Shown: positions 6,310-13,643 of the stretch, in pieces
Layout: every line of letters begins with the position of its first letter
Position numbering within the stretch: position 1 is the first letter of the stretch
NCBI GenBank assembly: GCA_947377425.1
Contig: CANCFZ010000035.1
Coordinates: 1-14,609, forward strand
Reading direction: 5' to 3'
DNA length: 14,609 bases
Source of the DNA: Flavobacteriaceae bacterium
GTDB taxonomy: Bacteria > Bacteroidota > Bacteroidia > Flavobacteriales > Flavobacteriaceae
Notes under the pieces: generated by a model
Told to the model about the DNA's origin: nothing
Seen by the model: only the letters and a program-made list of their open reading frames with translations
Databases searched by the model: none
Program-made: the position numbers and the translations under genes

Positions 6310-7068
6310 TTATTTTCCTTTATTAGCCTCGGCTACATAGCGTTCTAGCGCCATTGTCATAGAAGGTGTCTCAGGTGTAGGCGCAAGAATATCAATTCTC
6401 AAACCATGTTCCAAAGCTTCTTTTTGAGTTGTGCTTCCAAAAACTGCAATTCTTGTGTCGTTTTGTTTAAAATCCGGAAAGTTTTTAAACAATGATTTGA
6501 TTCCAGTTGGACTAAAGAATGCTAAAACATCATAATATACATCGGCTAAATCAGATAAATCACTCATAACAGTTTTGTAGAAAACTGCTGGAGCCCAATT
6601 TATTTTTAGGTTATTTAATGTTATTGGAGCATCTGCATTCAACTGATCTGATGCAGGTAATAAGAATTTTTCTTCTTTATATTTTTTGAAAAGAGGTGCC
6701 ATGTCGGCAAAATCTTTTTGTCCAACATAAATTTTACGTTTTCTATACACTACATATTTTTGCAAATAAAATGCAATTGCTTCCGATTGACAAAAATATC
6801 TCAAATCTTCAGGTACTTTATATCGCATTTCTTCAGCTACTCTAAAGAAATGATCTACAGCGTTTCTGCTGGTTAAAATTATGGATGTGAAGTTATTAAG
6901 ATCAATTTTTTGAGCTCTAATATCTTTTGCACTAACGCCTTCTACATGAATAAAAGAACGAAAATCAATTTTTACCTTATGCTTTTGTTGTAAATCAAAA
7001 TAAGGTGAATTCTCCACTTTTGGCTCTGGCTGTGACACCAAAATCGTTCTCACTTTCAAATTTGACAT
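6310..7068 (-). CDS. hemD: Uroporphyrinogen-III synthase
   Basis: The 252-residue length and motifs fit the two-lobed HemD fold, which cyclises hydroxymethylbilane with inversion of ring D to give uroporphyrinogen III for haem and sirohaem. HemD is poorly conserved, but several landmarks are present: ILTSRNAVDHFF (64-75), VFYKT with the conserved tyrosine (Y164), VLAFFSPTGIKSLF (181-194) and AVFGSTTQKEALEHG (208-222), followed by the final .PTPETPSMTMAL helix start. The enzyme is cytoplasmic. It begins 9 bases after the stop of the DUF4271 gene, the arrangement I expect in Bacteroidetes, and ends with a terminator at 6254-6286. The remaining haem genes are not in the window. Assignment by motif and context, fairly secure. 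Confidence 0.9.
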   Translation of the reverse strand: MSNLKVRTILVSQPEPKVENSPYFDLQQKHKVKIDFRSFIHVEGVSAKDIRAQKIDLNNFTSIILTSRNAVDHFFRVAEEMRYKVPEDLRYFCQSEAIAFYLQKYVVYRKRKIYVGQKDFADMAPLFKKYKEEKFLLPASDQLNADAPITLNNLKINWAPAVFYKTVMSDLSDLADVYYDVLAFFSPTGIKSLFKNFPDFKQNDTRIAVFGSTTQKEALEHGLRIDILAPTPETPSMTMALERYVAEANKGK

Positions 7069-7077
7069 GTTTAAAAT

Positions 7078-7746
7078 CTAATTTTTTGTAATCAAATAAT
7101 ATATGAAATAATAGGGCGCTATTTCAAGTGCGCAAAGATACAAAATAAAATAAAATAACTTACCAAATAGTAAATTTTGATAATTCTTTAAAGAAATTAG
7201 ATAAGTTAACAAATTTATTATTAATAATGTAACAATAATGAAGGTTATTAATGATTTAGATGCGTAATTTCCATAAAATAAGATGATACAAACTGGCAGC
7301 AAAAGCATTCCGATGTAGGTTCTAAAGTTAACTTTTTGTAAATTAAACTGTTCAATGATTTCTTCAATGCCAAAAGTTGCTGCAATTATTTTCTCTATTA
7401 AAAATTTTGAAAGTATAAAAACGGTCAACATTGTAAATACCCTAACAAATAAAATCCAGTCTGTTTTTTCTCCATATTCAAAAAAACAAACCAAGATCAT
7501 TTGAATGAAAAAAGAAAGAGAAATTAAATTAATAATAAAAAGCAAAACATTAAATCCACTCATTAAATGATTACTTTCTCGATAAATTTTTGTATATTTA
7601 TCTGAGACTATTAGTCTTATAAAATCATTAAAACGAGATTCAAATGCTGACTTAGCTATAACTATAAGGGCTAGCGAAAGCACAAAAACTAAAGTTGCCC
7701 AATCTTTGTTTTGTAAAATTCTAGTATGTAATTCGAGTGCTATCAT
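7078..7746 (-). CDS. DUF4271 family membrane protein
   Basis: From the ATG at 7746 this is a 222-residue membrane protein with an N-terminal motif LELHTRILQNKDWATLVF and about six hydrophobic segments (roughly 17-34, 63-83, 96-112, 145-160, 164-184 and 193-217, as judged by eye), ending in ALEIAPYYFIYYLI, a signature I associate with DUF4271. The family is confined largely to Bacteroidetes and lacks a known biochemical role. It sits immediately upstream of hemD, so they form a two-gene operon. A longer reading from a TTG at 7755 is possible, but that codon overlaps the likely -7 promoter element (7753-7760), so the ATG is preferred and the transcript may be nearly leaderless. Confidence 0.85.
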   Translation of the reverse strand: MIALELHTRILQNKDWATLVFVLSLALIVIAKSAFESRFNDFIRLIVSDKYTKIYRESNHLMSGFNVLLFIINLISLSFFIQMILVCFFEYGEKTDWILFVRVFTMLTVFILSKFLIEKIIAATFGIEEIIEQFNLQKVNFRTYIGMLLLPVCIILFYGNYASKSLITFIIVTLLIINLLTYLISLKNYQNLLFGKLFYFILYLCALEIAPYYFIYYLITKN

Positions 7747-7752
7747 GGACGG

Positions 7753-7760
7753 CAAAATTA
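7753..7760 (-). promoter_or_regulatory. -7 element of the DUF4271-hemD operon
   Basis: Minus strand TAATTTTG matches TAnnTTTG. It ends only 6 bases before the ATG at 7746, so transcription would begin at or next to the start codon. No clear -33 TTTG was found upstream. Confidence 0.45.
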
Positions 7761-7821
7761 CTAAATTTTATTTGTTGATTACTATTATAATATTATTAAG
7801 ATTATCAAGTTATAAAATGAG

Positions 7822-7829
7822 TATTTTTG
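7822..7829 (+). promoter_or_regulatory. -7 element of the GT2-pyrC-DUF4296 operon
   Basis: TATTTTTG matches TAnnTTTG and lies 22 bases before the ATG at 7852. The -33 region has only TTA-type triplets. Divergent to the DUF4271 promoter across a 0.1-kb spacer. Confidence 0.5.
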
Positions 7830-7851
7830 CACAAACTTTTTTTAGATTTAT

Positions 7852-8577
7852 ATGAATTGTGGTATTGTAATCATTCCGACCTATAACGAAATTGAAAATA
7901 TTGAAGGCATTGTAAGAGCTGTGTTTTCGTTACATAAACCGTTTCATGTTTTAATCGTAGATGACAATTCGCCAGATAAAACGGCTGATAAAGTAAAAGA
8001 ACTTCAAAAAGAGTTCTCGGATAAATTGTTTTTGGCTCAGCGTGATAAAAAAGCTGGATTAGGAACAGCTTATGTTCACGGATTCAAATGGGCATTAGCA
8101 AGAGAGTATGAATTTATATTCGAAATGGATGCCGATTTTTCGCACAATCCAAACGATTTAGAAAAACTATATGATGCTTGTCATTTTGGTGGCGCCGATT
8201 TAGCCATTGGTTCAAGATATGTGACTGGTGTGAATGTTGTAAATTGGCCTTTGAGTAGAGTTTTACTATCTTATTTTGCGTCAGTTTATGTAAGAATGAT
8301 TACCGGAATGAAAATTATGGATGCCACAGCAGGATTCATTTGCTATAGCAGAAAGGTTTTGGAAAGTATTAATTTGGATAAAATAAAATTCATCGGATAT
8401 GCTTTTCAAATCGAAATGAAATACAGAACTTTTGCAAAGCATTACAATATCCAAGAAGTTCCAGTTATTTTTACAGATAGAACGAAAGGTCAATCTAAAA
8501 TGAGTGGCTCAATTATAAAAGAAGCCATGTTTGGCGTACTCTCTTTACGAATCAAAAAGTTACTTAATAGACTATAA
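7852..8577 (+). CDS. Polyprenol-phosphate mannose synthase-like GT2 glycosyltransferase
   Basis: A 241-residue single-domain GT-A enzyme of family GT2. Motifs in order: VIIPTYNE (6-13), VLIVDDNSPDKT (33-44) with the nucleotide-binding Asp pair, GLGTAYVHGFKWAL (69-82), the metal-binding EMDADFSH (91-98, DAD at 93-95), GSRY (120-123), D157 in a TAGF context, the acceptor-side GYAFQIEM (182-189), and R210 followed by GQSKMS. This is the pattern of dolichyl/polyprenyl-phosphate mannose synthases, which transfer a sugar from GDP-mannose to a lipid phosphate at the cytoplasmic membrane face. It lacks the extra C-terminal membrane domain found in some relatives; the last 15 residues are only weakly hydrophobic and basic. 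It leads an operon with dihydroorotase 8 bases downstream. The sugar donor is inferred from the family. Confidence 0.88.
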   Translation: MNCGIVIIPTYNEIENIEGIVRAVFSLHKPFHVLIVDDNSPDKTADKVKELQKEFSDKLFLAQRDKKAGLGTAYVHGFKWALAREYEFIFEMDADFSHNPNDLEKLYDACHFGGADLAIGSRYVTGVNVVNWPLSRVLLSYFASVYVRMITGMKIMDATAGFICYSRKVLESINLDKIKFIGYAFQIEMKYRTFAKHYNIQEVPVIFTDRTKGQSKMSGSIIKEAMFGVLSLRIKKLLNRL

Positions 8578-8585
8578 TACAAAAT

Positions 8586-9929
8586 ATGAATACCGTTTTA
8601 ATAAAGAATGCGAAGATTGTAAATGAAGGAAGAATTTTTGAAGGCGATGTTCTAATTGAAGGTGAATTTATAAAAGAAATCGCTTCAAGCATTAGCCACA
8701 AATCTTCCAATTGTAAGGTTATTGATGCCGAAGGAAATTATTTAATTCCAGGTGCTATCGATGATCAAGTGCATTTTCGTGAACCAGGTTTAACACACAA
8801 AGGCGACATTGAATCTGAAAGTCGTGCTGCTGTTGCAGGCGGAATTACGTCGTTTATTGAGCAGCCTAACACGGTTCCAAATGCGGTTACACAAGAATTA
8901 TTAGAGCAAAAATATCAAATTGCCGCCGAAAAATCTTATGCGAATTATTCGTTTATGATGGGCGGAACCAACGATAATTTAGAGGAAATTTTAAAAACTA
9001 ATCCGAAAAATGTCGCCGGGATAAAATTATTTTTAGGTTCATCAACCGGAAATATGTTGGTAGATAATCCTGAAACTTTAGAAAAAATATTTTCAAATAC
9101 AAAAATGCTTATTGCGGTTCATTGTGAAGATGAAGGAACAATCAAAGCCAATTTAGAAAAATATAAAGCCGAATATGGTGATGATATTCCAGTAACGGCG
9201 CATCATTTAATTAGAAGTGAAGAAGCCTGTTATTTATCATCGTCAAAAGCTATTGAATTGGCTAAGAAAACTGGCGCAAGATTGCATGTTTTTCATCTTT
9301 CAACCGCTAAAGAAATGGAACTTTTTACCAATAAAATTCCATTGGAAGAAAAGCTAATCACTGCCGAAGTTTGTATCCATCATTTATGGTTTTCAAATGA
9401 TGATTATGCCACTAAAGGTAATTTTATCAAATGGAATCCAGCTGTAAAAACAGCAACTGATAGAGAGGTACTTTGGAAAGCATTGTTAGATGATACTATT
9501 GATGTAATTGCAACTGATCACGCACCGCATACATTAGAAGAGAAATCTCAAAAATATTCAAACGCGCCTTCTGGTGGGCCATTAGTGCAACATGCTGTCG
9601 TGGCAATGTTTGAAGCAAATCATCAAGGAAAAATTTCTGTAGAAAAAATCGTTGAAAAGATGTGTCACAATCCGGCTAAAATTTTCAAAATTGAACAACG
9701 CGGATTCATAAAAGAAGGATTTTATGCCGATTTAGTTATTGTAAATCCAGCAAAACCTTGGAGCGTAAATAAAGACAATATTTTATATAAATGCGGTTGG
9801 TCGCCATTTGAAGGAACCAATTTCAAATCGAGAATTTCACATACATTTGTAAACGGACAATTGGTTTATGAAAATGCAAAAGTGAAAGAAATCAAAGCTG
9901 GAAAACGATTACTTTTTGATAGAGAATAA
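8586..9929 (+). CDS. pyrC: Dihydroorotase
   Basis: The enzyme closes carbamoyl-aspartate to dihydroorotate in pyrimidine synthesis. The 447-residue length and layout fit the cyclic amidohydrolase type: an N-terminal beta domain (IKNAKIV... I.AEGNYLIPGAID), a TIM barrel, and the beta domain again at the end (GFYADLVIVNP). Visible active-site parts are DQVHFREPG (59-68), GIKLFLGSS with a possible carboxylated lysine K147, HCED (H179), HVFHLST (H237), and ATDHAPH (D311). The usual DxHxH is DxQVH here: Q61 replaces the first histidine. The downstream residues look intact, so I expect an active enzyme. Allantoinase is a less likely alternative. It is the middle gene of an operon between a GT2 enzyme and a lipoprotein, which does not explain its role. 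Confidence 0.9.
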   Translation: MNTVLIKNAKIVNEGRIFEGDVLIEGEFIKEIASSISHKSSNCKVIDAEGNYLIPGAIDDQVHFREPGLTHKGDIESESRAAVAGGITSFIEQPNTVPNAVTQELLEQKYQIAAEKSYANYSFMMGGTNDNLEEILKTNPKNVAGIKLFLGSSTGNMLVDNPETLEKIFSNTKMLIAVHCEDEGTIKANLEKYKAEYGDDIPVTAHHLIRSEEACYLSSSKAIELAKKTGARLHVFHLSTAKEMELFTNKIPLEEKLITAEVCIHHLWFSNDDYATKGNFIKWNPAVKTATDREVLWKALLDDTIDVIATDHAPHTLEEKSQKYSNAPSGGPLVQHAVVAMFEANHQGKISVEKIVEKMCHNPAKIFKIEQRGFIKEGFYADLVIVNPAKPWSVNKDNILYKCGWSPFEGTNFKSRISHTFVNGQLVYENAKVKEIKAGKRLLFDRE

Positions 9930-9950
9930 ACTGAAATTTAAACGGCAGTT

Positions 9951-10325
9951 ATGAAAAAACTAATTTTACTTTTTATTGCTATTACTTTTGTGACTTCAAG
10001 TTGCAAAGATGGAGTTATTGCCAAACCTAAAAATCTTATTGAAAGAGATAAAATGGTTACTATTATTTATGATTTATCTATTCTTGAAGCTGCCAAATCA
10101 CAAACATCTGGAATAAATCAGTATCCTAAATTTTCTAAATTTTTAAAGGAAAAGTATAAGGTCGATAGCTTAACATTTGCCCAAAGCACAAAGTATTACG
10201 CTTCTGATATGAAAGAATACAAAAAAATATATGACGAAGTAAAAGAGCGATTAAATACTGAAAACACAAAACTGAACGGAGGCAAACCGGTAAAAGAAAA
10301 CGCAGAACAGGGAGTTGTAAAGTAA
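9951..10325 (+). CDS. DUF4296 family lipoprotein
   Basis: A 124-residue protein starting with a lipoprotein signal: hydrophobic core LILLFIAITF, then VTSSC with the lipid-modified cysteine at position 18. The mature part has the DUF4296 pattern: PKNLIERDKMVTIIYDLSILEAAK (about 26-49), then helical FLKEKYKVDSLTFAQSTKYYASDMKEYKKIYDEVKERL, with a low-complexity KPVKENAEQ tail. The family is found in Bacteroidetes and its function is unknown. The gene lies 21 bases after pyrC, as the last member of the GT2-pyrC operon. Its stop codon directly abuts the stop of the opposing SDR gene. Confidence 0.85.
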   Translation: MKKLILLFIAITFVTSSCKDGVIAKPKNLIERDKMVTIIYDLSILEAAKSQTSGINQYPKFSKFLKEKYKVDSLTFAQSTKYYASDMKEYKKIYDEVKERLNTENTKLNGGKPVKENAEQGVVK

Positions 10326-11327
10326 TTATTTTTTTAAATAAATAACAATTTTATCTAGGTAACTGTCAATTCCTTCGAAGGAATAATTCAAGTAGGTTTT
10401 TATTTTTTTGTTTGAAATTTCATCTGAATTTTGAAGCGAAATTGCTCCGTGACGGGATATTTTCCTTTTAGTTTTTAAAATTTTTGAAGAAAACCAATCA
10501 AGTTTCCACGCCAAATTTATTAGCCAAGGTTTAGCTTCCAATTTTGGAGGTTTAGCATTGATTTTAGTTGCAATTTTTAAGATGATATTCTTATAGGTTA
10601 TGTTTTCTGAAATTAATATAAACCTTTCTCCACTACAATCCAATTTCATTAATTGGTTCATTATTTTTACAACATCAATTACTGAAACATAGCCAGTGGA
10701 ACCATTAGTATAACATGGAAATCCTTTTTTGATGCTAGTAAAGAATTCGCCACTTCCTTGATTCCAAAAACCTGGTCCGAAAATCACACCCGGATTTACA
10801 ATTACCACTTGTAAACCTTCTTGGTGACCACGCCAAACTTCCATTTCGGCTCCATATTTTGAAATGGCATAATCGCTGTGCAAAACTTCAGGATTCCATT
10901 CGGTTTCTTCGGTGACTATAGTTTGATTTTGAGCTAAATTTCCAAGTGCTGCAATGGAACTTACATGACATAATTTTGTGACCTTTTTGTCAATACAAAA
11001 GTTCACAATGTTTGCTGTTCCTTCAATATTAACTTTTCGCAATTGGTCTTCATCATTTGGATTGAAAGAGATAAATCCAGCACAATGATAGACATAACCT
11101 ACATTGTTAAAAGCAATTTCTAATGATGGAACATCGAGAATATCGGCTTCAATCCATTTAATAACTGAAAACAAATCACTTTTTTTATATAATTCGAATA
11201 GTGCTTTTGTTTTTTCGATATGTTTAGAATCTCGATAAATAGCACGTAGATTTTTTTCTCCATTTTCTAATAAATGAAGTAATAAATGTGCGCCAACTAA
11301 ACCAGTTCCACCTGTTACTAATATCAT
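10326..11327 (-). CDS. NAD-dependent epimerase/dehydratase family protein (extended SDR)
   Basis: Starting at the ATG at 11327, this is a 333-residue extended short-chain dehydrogenase. It shows the NAD-binding glycine motif VTGGTGLVG (4-12), an acidic second-strand region, the ADILD nucleotide contact (61-65), the catalytic HVSS (121-124) and YAISK (153-157) dyad, and the NPG.IFGPG stretch (178-186). The C-terminal substrate part is lysine-rich and not diagnostic. Substrates of this subfamily range from sugar nucleotides to dihydroflavonol-like compounds; none can be chosen here. A GTG at 11351 would add eight residues (VAKTYLYK), but the -7 element (11332-11339) lies inside that stretch, so the ATG is preferred. 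It converges on DUF4296 with no intergenic base. Confidence 0.87.
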   Translation of the reverse strand: MILVTGGTGLVGAHLLLHLLENGEKNLRAIYRDSKHIEKTKALFELYKKSDLFSVIKWIEADILDVPSLEIAFNNVGYVYHCAGFISFNPNDEDQLRKVNIEGTANIVNFCIDKKVTKLCHVSSIAALGNLAQNQTIVTEETEWNPEVLHSDYAISKYGAEMEVWRGHQEGLQVVIVNPGVIFGPGFWNQGSGEFFTSIKKGFPCYTNGSTGYVSVIDVVKIMNQLMKLDCSGERFILISENITYKNIILKIATKINAKPPKLEAKPWLINLAWKLDWFSSKILKTKRKISRHGAISLQNSDEISNKKIKTYLNYSFEGIDSYLDKIVIYLKK

Positions 11328-11331
11328 TTTG

Positions 11332-11362
11332 TAAAGATAGGTTTTTGCCACGAAGTCACAAA
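11332..11362 (-). promoter_or_regulatory. Promoter of the SDR gene
   Basis: Minus strand TTTG (11362-11359), 19 bases, then TATCTTTA (11339-11332), which fits TTTG-N19-TAnnTTTG except for the last base. The element ends 4 bases before the ATG, predicting a very short leader. The -33 box is formed by the GTCACAAA repeat. Confidence 0.45.
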
Positions 11363-11371
11363 GTCACAAAG
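11354..11371 (+). repeat. Tandem AGTCACAA repeat
   Basis: AGTCACAA occurs twice in direct tandem (11354-11361, 11362-11369), preceded by a partial copy (CACGA). The CACGAAGTCACAAAG string resembles short intergenic repeats I have seen in flavobacterial genomes; that is from memory and not verified. Confidence 0.5.
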
Positions 11372-11410
11372 TTTTTTAAATTTTGATTTTAGAAAAGACA
11401 AAAACTATTT

Positions 11411-11469
11411 AGTCCTGATGCAAAGGAAAATCCTCGCCTTTTAGCGAGATTTGGAAAGGCAGCAGGAAT
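11411..11469 (+). other. Structured intergenic element upstream of tyrS, repeat-like
   Basis: In the 0.25-kb gap between SDR and tyrS, CCTGATGC (11414-11421) can pair with GCAGCAGG (11459-11466) with one mismatch. Inside it AAAT and CTCGC (11428-11431, 11433-11437) pair with GCGAG and ATTT (11444-11452) across a bulged C. A competing stem GCCTTT with AAAGGC (11437-11442 with 11455-11460) is also possible. Its order of motifs (AG.CCTGAT...GG..ATCCT, variable hairpin, ...AGCAGGAA) resembles a dispersed intergenic repeat I recall from Flavobacterium genomes. It has no T-tract and no open reading frame. The remainder of the gap (11470-11546) shows no further structure beyond the tyrS promoter. 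Confidence 0.45.
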
Positions 11470-11546
11470 TGTGATTATAAAAGTGCTCTAGCCATTCACT
11501 TCAAATAATTATTGTATTATCTTATTTTCAAATTGTCTAATTAGCT

Positions 11547-11554
11547 TATATTTG
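11547..11554 (+). promoter_or_regulatory. -7 element of tyrS
   Basis: TATATTTG matches TAnnTTTG, 19 bases before the ATG at 11574. At the proper distance upstream only TTTTC stands in for the -33 box. Confidence 0.55.
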
Positions 11555-11573
11555 CGCAAATTATAGTTTTACA

Positions 11574-12866
11574 ATGAAGAATTTAGTAGCAGAATTGCAA
11601 TGGCGCGGATTGGTTCACGATATTATGCCTGGAACCGAAGATCAACTTTTAAAAGAAATGACAACGACTTATATTGGATTTGATCCAACAAGCGATTCGT
11701 TGCATATTGGAAGTTTGGTGCCAATTATTTTATTGGTTCATTTGGAGCAATTCGGGCACAAACCTATCGCTTTAGTTGGTGGTGCTACTGGAATGATTGG
11801 CGATCCATCTGGAAAATCTGATGAAAGAAATTTACTTGACGAAGTTACTTTAGATAAAAATGTAGCTGGAATTAAAGCGGTTTTGTCACGATTTTTAGAT
11901 TTCAATTCGACTGCAGCTAATGCTCCGATTTTGGTAAATAACTATGATTGGATGAAGGATTTTTCGTTTATCAATTTTGCTCGTGATGTTGGTAAACGTA
12001 TTACGGTTAACTATATGATGGCGAAAGATTCAGTTAAAAAGCGTCTTTCTGCTGAAGGTGACGGAATGAGTTTCACGGAATTCACCTACCAATTGATTCA
12101 AGGTTACGATTTTCATCATTTGTATAAAGCCCACAATTGTTTGTTGCAAATGGGCGGTTCTGACCAATGGGGTAACATTACTACCGGAACGGAATTAGTG
12201 CGCAGAATGAATGGCGAAGGAGCAAAAGCTTATGCAATGACTTGTCCGTTAATTACAAAAGCTGATGGTTCTAAATTTGGTAAATCAGAAGGTGGAAATG
12301 TTTGGTTGACATCAGATAAAACTTCGGTTTATAAATTCTACCAATTTTGGGTAAATACAACGGATGTTGATGCTGAAAAATATATTAAGATTTTCACGTT
12401 TTTAGATAAAAATACTGTTGATGCTTTGATTGTTGAACATCATGAAGCACCACATTTACGTGTTTTACAAAAACGTTTAGCAGAAGAAGTGACAACTTTT
12501 GTTCATGGGAAAGAAGAATTAGAAAAAGCAATTTTTGCATCAAATGCGTTCTTTAGTCCAACTATGGAAGATTTGTCAAAATTAGATGATAAAACTTTTG
12601 TTGAGGTTTTTGATGGTGTTCCAAATGCTGAAATTTCTAAAGAAGATATTGTTTCTGGATTGGATATGATTGCGGCGCTTTCTGCAAAAACTAATTTTTT
12701 AGCTTCCAATAGTGATGCGCGACGAGAATTGAAACAAAATGCAGTTTCTTTAAACAAAGAAAAAGTAGCCGAAGATTACGTTATTACCGAAAAGGATTTA
12801 ATTAAAGATAAGTTCTTGGTTTTGCAAAAAGGAAAGAAAAATTACTATTTGATAAAAGTAATATAA
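11574..12866 (+). CDS. tyrS: Tyrosyl-tRNA synthetase
   Basis: Class I aminoacyl-tRNA synthetase that charges tRNA-Tyr in the cytoplasm. At 430 residues it has the standard bacterial length. Visible are the tyrosine pocket YIGFDPTSDSLHIGSLV (33-49, HIGS being the HIGH motif), GGATGMIGDPSGKS, the QLIQGYDF and MGGSDQWGNI motifs (173-180, 193-202) that recognise tyrosine and ATP, the KFGKS signature (234-238), and a C-terminal S4-like RNA-binding domain from about 365, with RRELKQNAVSLN and a final strand KKNYYLIKVI. The gene is monocistronic with its own promoter and a strong terminator. The leader is only about 15-20 bases from the -7 element, so a T-box type leader is excluded; the structured element lies upstream of the promoter. 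No unusual residue was noticed. Confidence 0.97.
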   Translation: MKNLVAELQWRGLVHDIMPGTEDQLLKEMTTTYIGFDPTSDSLHIGSLVPIILLVHLEQFGHKPIALVGGATGMIGDPSGKSDERNLLDEVTLDKNVAGIKAVLSRFLDFNSTAANAPILVNNYDWMKDFSFINFARDVGKRITVNYMMAKDSVKKRLSAEGDGMSFTEFTYQLIQGYDFHHLYKAHNCLLQMGGSDQWGNITTGTELVRRMNGEGAKAYAMTCPLITKADGSKFGKSEGGNVWLTSDKTSVYKFYQFWVNTTDVDAEKYIKIFTFLDKNTVDALIVEHHEAPHLRVLQKRLAEEVTTFVHGKEELEKAIFASNAFFSPTMEDLSKLDDKTFVEVFDGVPNAEISKEDIVSGLDMIAALSAKTNFLASNSDARRELKQNAVSLNKEKVAEDYVITEKDLIKDKFLVLQKGKKNYYLIKVI

Positions 12867-12870
12867 ATTG

Positions 12871-12895
12871 AAGGAGCTTATCGGCTCCTTTTTTT
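12871..12895 (+). terminator. Intrinsic terminator of tyrS
   Basis: AAGGAGC (12871-12877) pairs with GCTCCTT (12884-12890) around TTATCG, followed by more T, giving seven in a row. The T-run overlaps the stop codon of the opposing gene (12894), so the hairpin may serve both directions, although the minus-strand side has only a weak U-tract. Confidence 0.9.
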
Positions 12896-13601
12896 ATTCT
12901 TTAAAATTGATTTCTACTTTATTGGAAGTAAACCAACCTTTAATGAAATTCAGATTTTTTAATAATGCTTCAGAATTTTTGGAGTAAAATTTTTTGTTAA
13001 AATCATTTTCCGTCAAGGTTATTGTGAATTCAATATAATGAGGCTTGATTTCATCTAAGTAAAATTCGTTATCTTCAATTTTGAAATATCTTTTTTTATT
13101 CCAATAAAGAGTTTTGGTGTAAGATATTGTTTCTCTTGGGTTTAGAGTTATAATTGAAGATTTAATTGTTTTTTTGTCTTCTATAGATAGTATTTTTTCG
13201 TTCTTAGATTTTATAGAATCGAGGTCCATATTGGCTTCTTTTTTTAAAAAAACTTTCAAAATAGTAGTTCTTTCTTCTTGATTTTTAGCGTCTTCCATTG
13301 TTTTTTTAAAGATATCCATTTTTTTGTTGATGAAAACATCTTCAAAATCAAGAAATTCATCATTTTGATATATTTTATATACTATTCCTTGAGACATCGA
13401 ACCTCTCATGTTTGGATTGAAACTTTTAGGGAAAAGTACAAAAGAAATTTCTTTATCTGTTGTGTTTTGAATATGATAATTAACTGTAAATTTTCTTTCA
13501 CTCGGAATCGAATCAATTGAAGTAATTGAATCAATTTTCAATTCAATTTGAGCAGAAATAGAGAAAGTAATAAAGAAAAGCAACAGATAAATTATTCGCA
13601 T
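12894..13601 (-). CDS. Secreted protein of unknown family
   Basis: This 235-residue protein is not recognised. Residues 1-17 are a signal peptide (IIYLLLFFITFSISA, cleaved before Q18). The mature chain starts with a beta-rich region in which FTVNYHIQNTTDKEISFVL (about 38-56) looks like a strand pair of an Ig-like or bacterial-surface domain, then a highly charged, lysine-rich helical middle (residues about 92-143) and a closing beta part (YTKTLYWNKKRYFKIEDNEFYLDEIKPHYIEFTITL). There is no lipobox and no T9SS C-terminal domain, so a periplasmic location is most likely. It starts 42 bases after the stop of the LuxE-like gene on the same strand, with no promoter or terminator seen between them, so the two may be co-transcribed. 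Its AT content is slightly higher than that of neighbours. Function unknown. Confidence 0.7.
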   Translation of the reverse strand: MRIIYLLLFFITFSISAQIELKIDSITSIDSIPSERKFTVNYHIQNTTDKEISFVLFPKSFNPNMRGSMSQGIVYKIYQNDEFLDFEDVFINKKMDIFKKTMEDAKNQEERTTILKVFLKKEANMDLDSIKSKNEKILSIEDKKTIKSSIITLNPRETISYTKTLYWNKKRYFKIEDNEFYLDEIKPHYIEFTITLTENDFNKKFYSKNSEALLKNLNFIKGWFTSNKVEINFKE

Positions 13602-13643
13602 GAACTAGATTTTATTGGAGATAACGAATATAATTCAAAAAAA

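Noticed and set aside
3724..6310. Genomic island or mobile element around the surface operon
   Set aside because: No transposase, integrase, tRNA or target-site duplication; base composition resembles the neighbours. The similar flanking hairpins are noted but are insufficient.
11411..11469. Riboswitch or T-box leader for tyrS
   Set aside because: The structure lies upstream of the likely -7 element (11547-11554), so it would not be in the mRNA; no T-box motif or anti-terminator was seen, and T-boxes are not expected in Bacteroidetes.
13278..13520. 80-codon plus-strand frame opposite the secreted orphan
   Set aside because: Phe/Ile-rich antisense translation of a lysine-rich coding region, with no promoter; not considered a gene.
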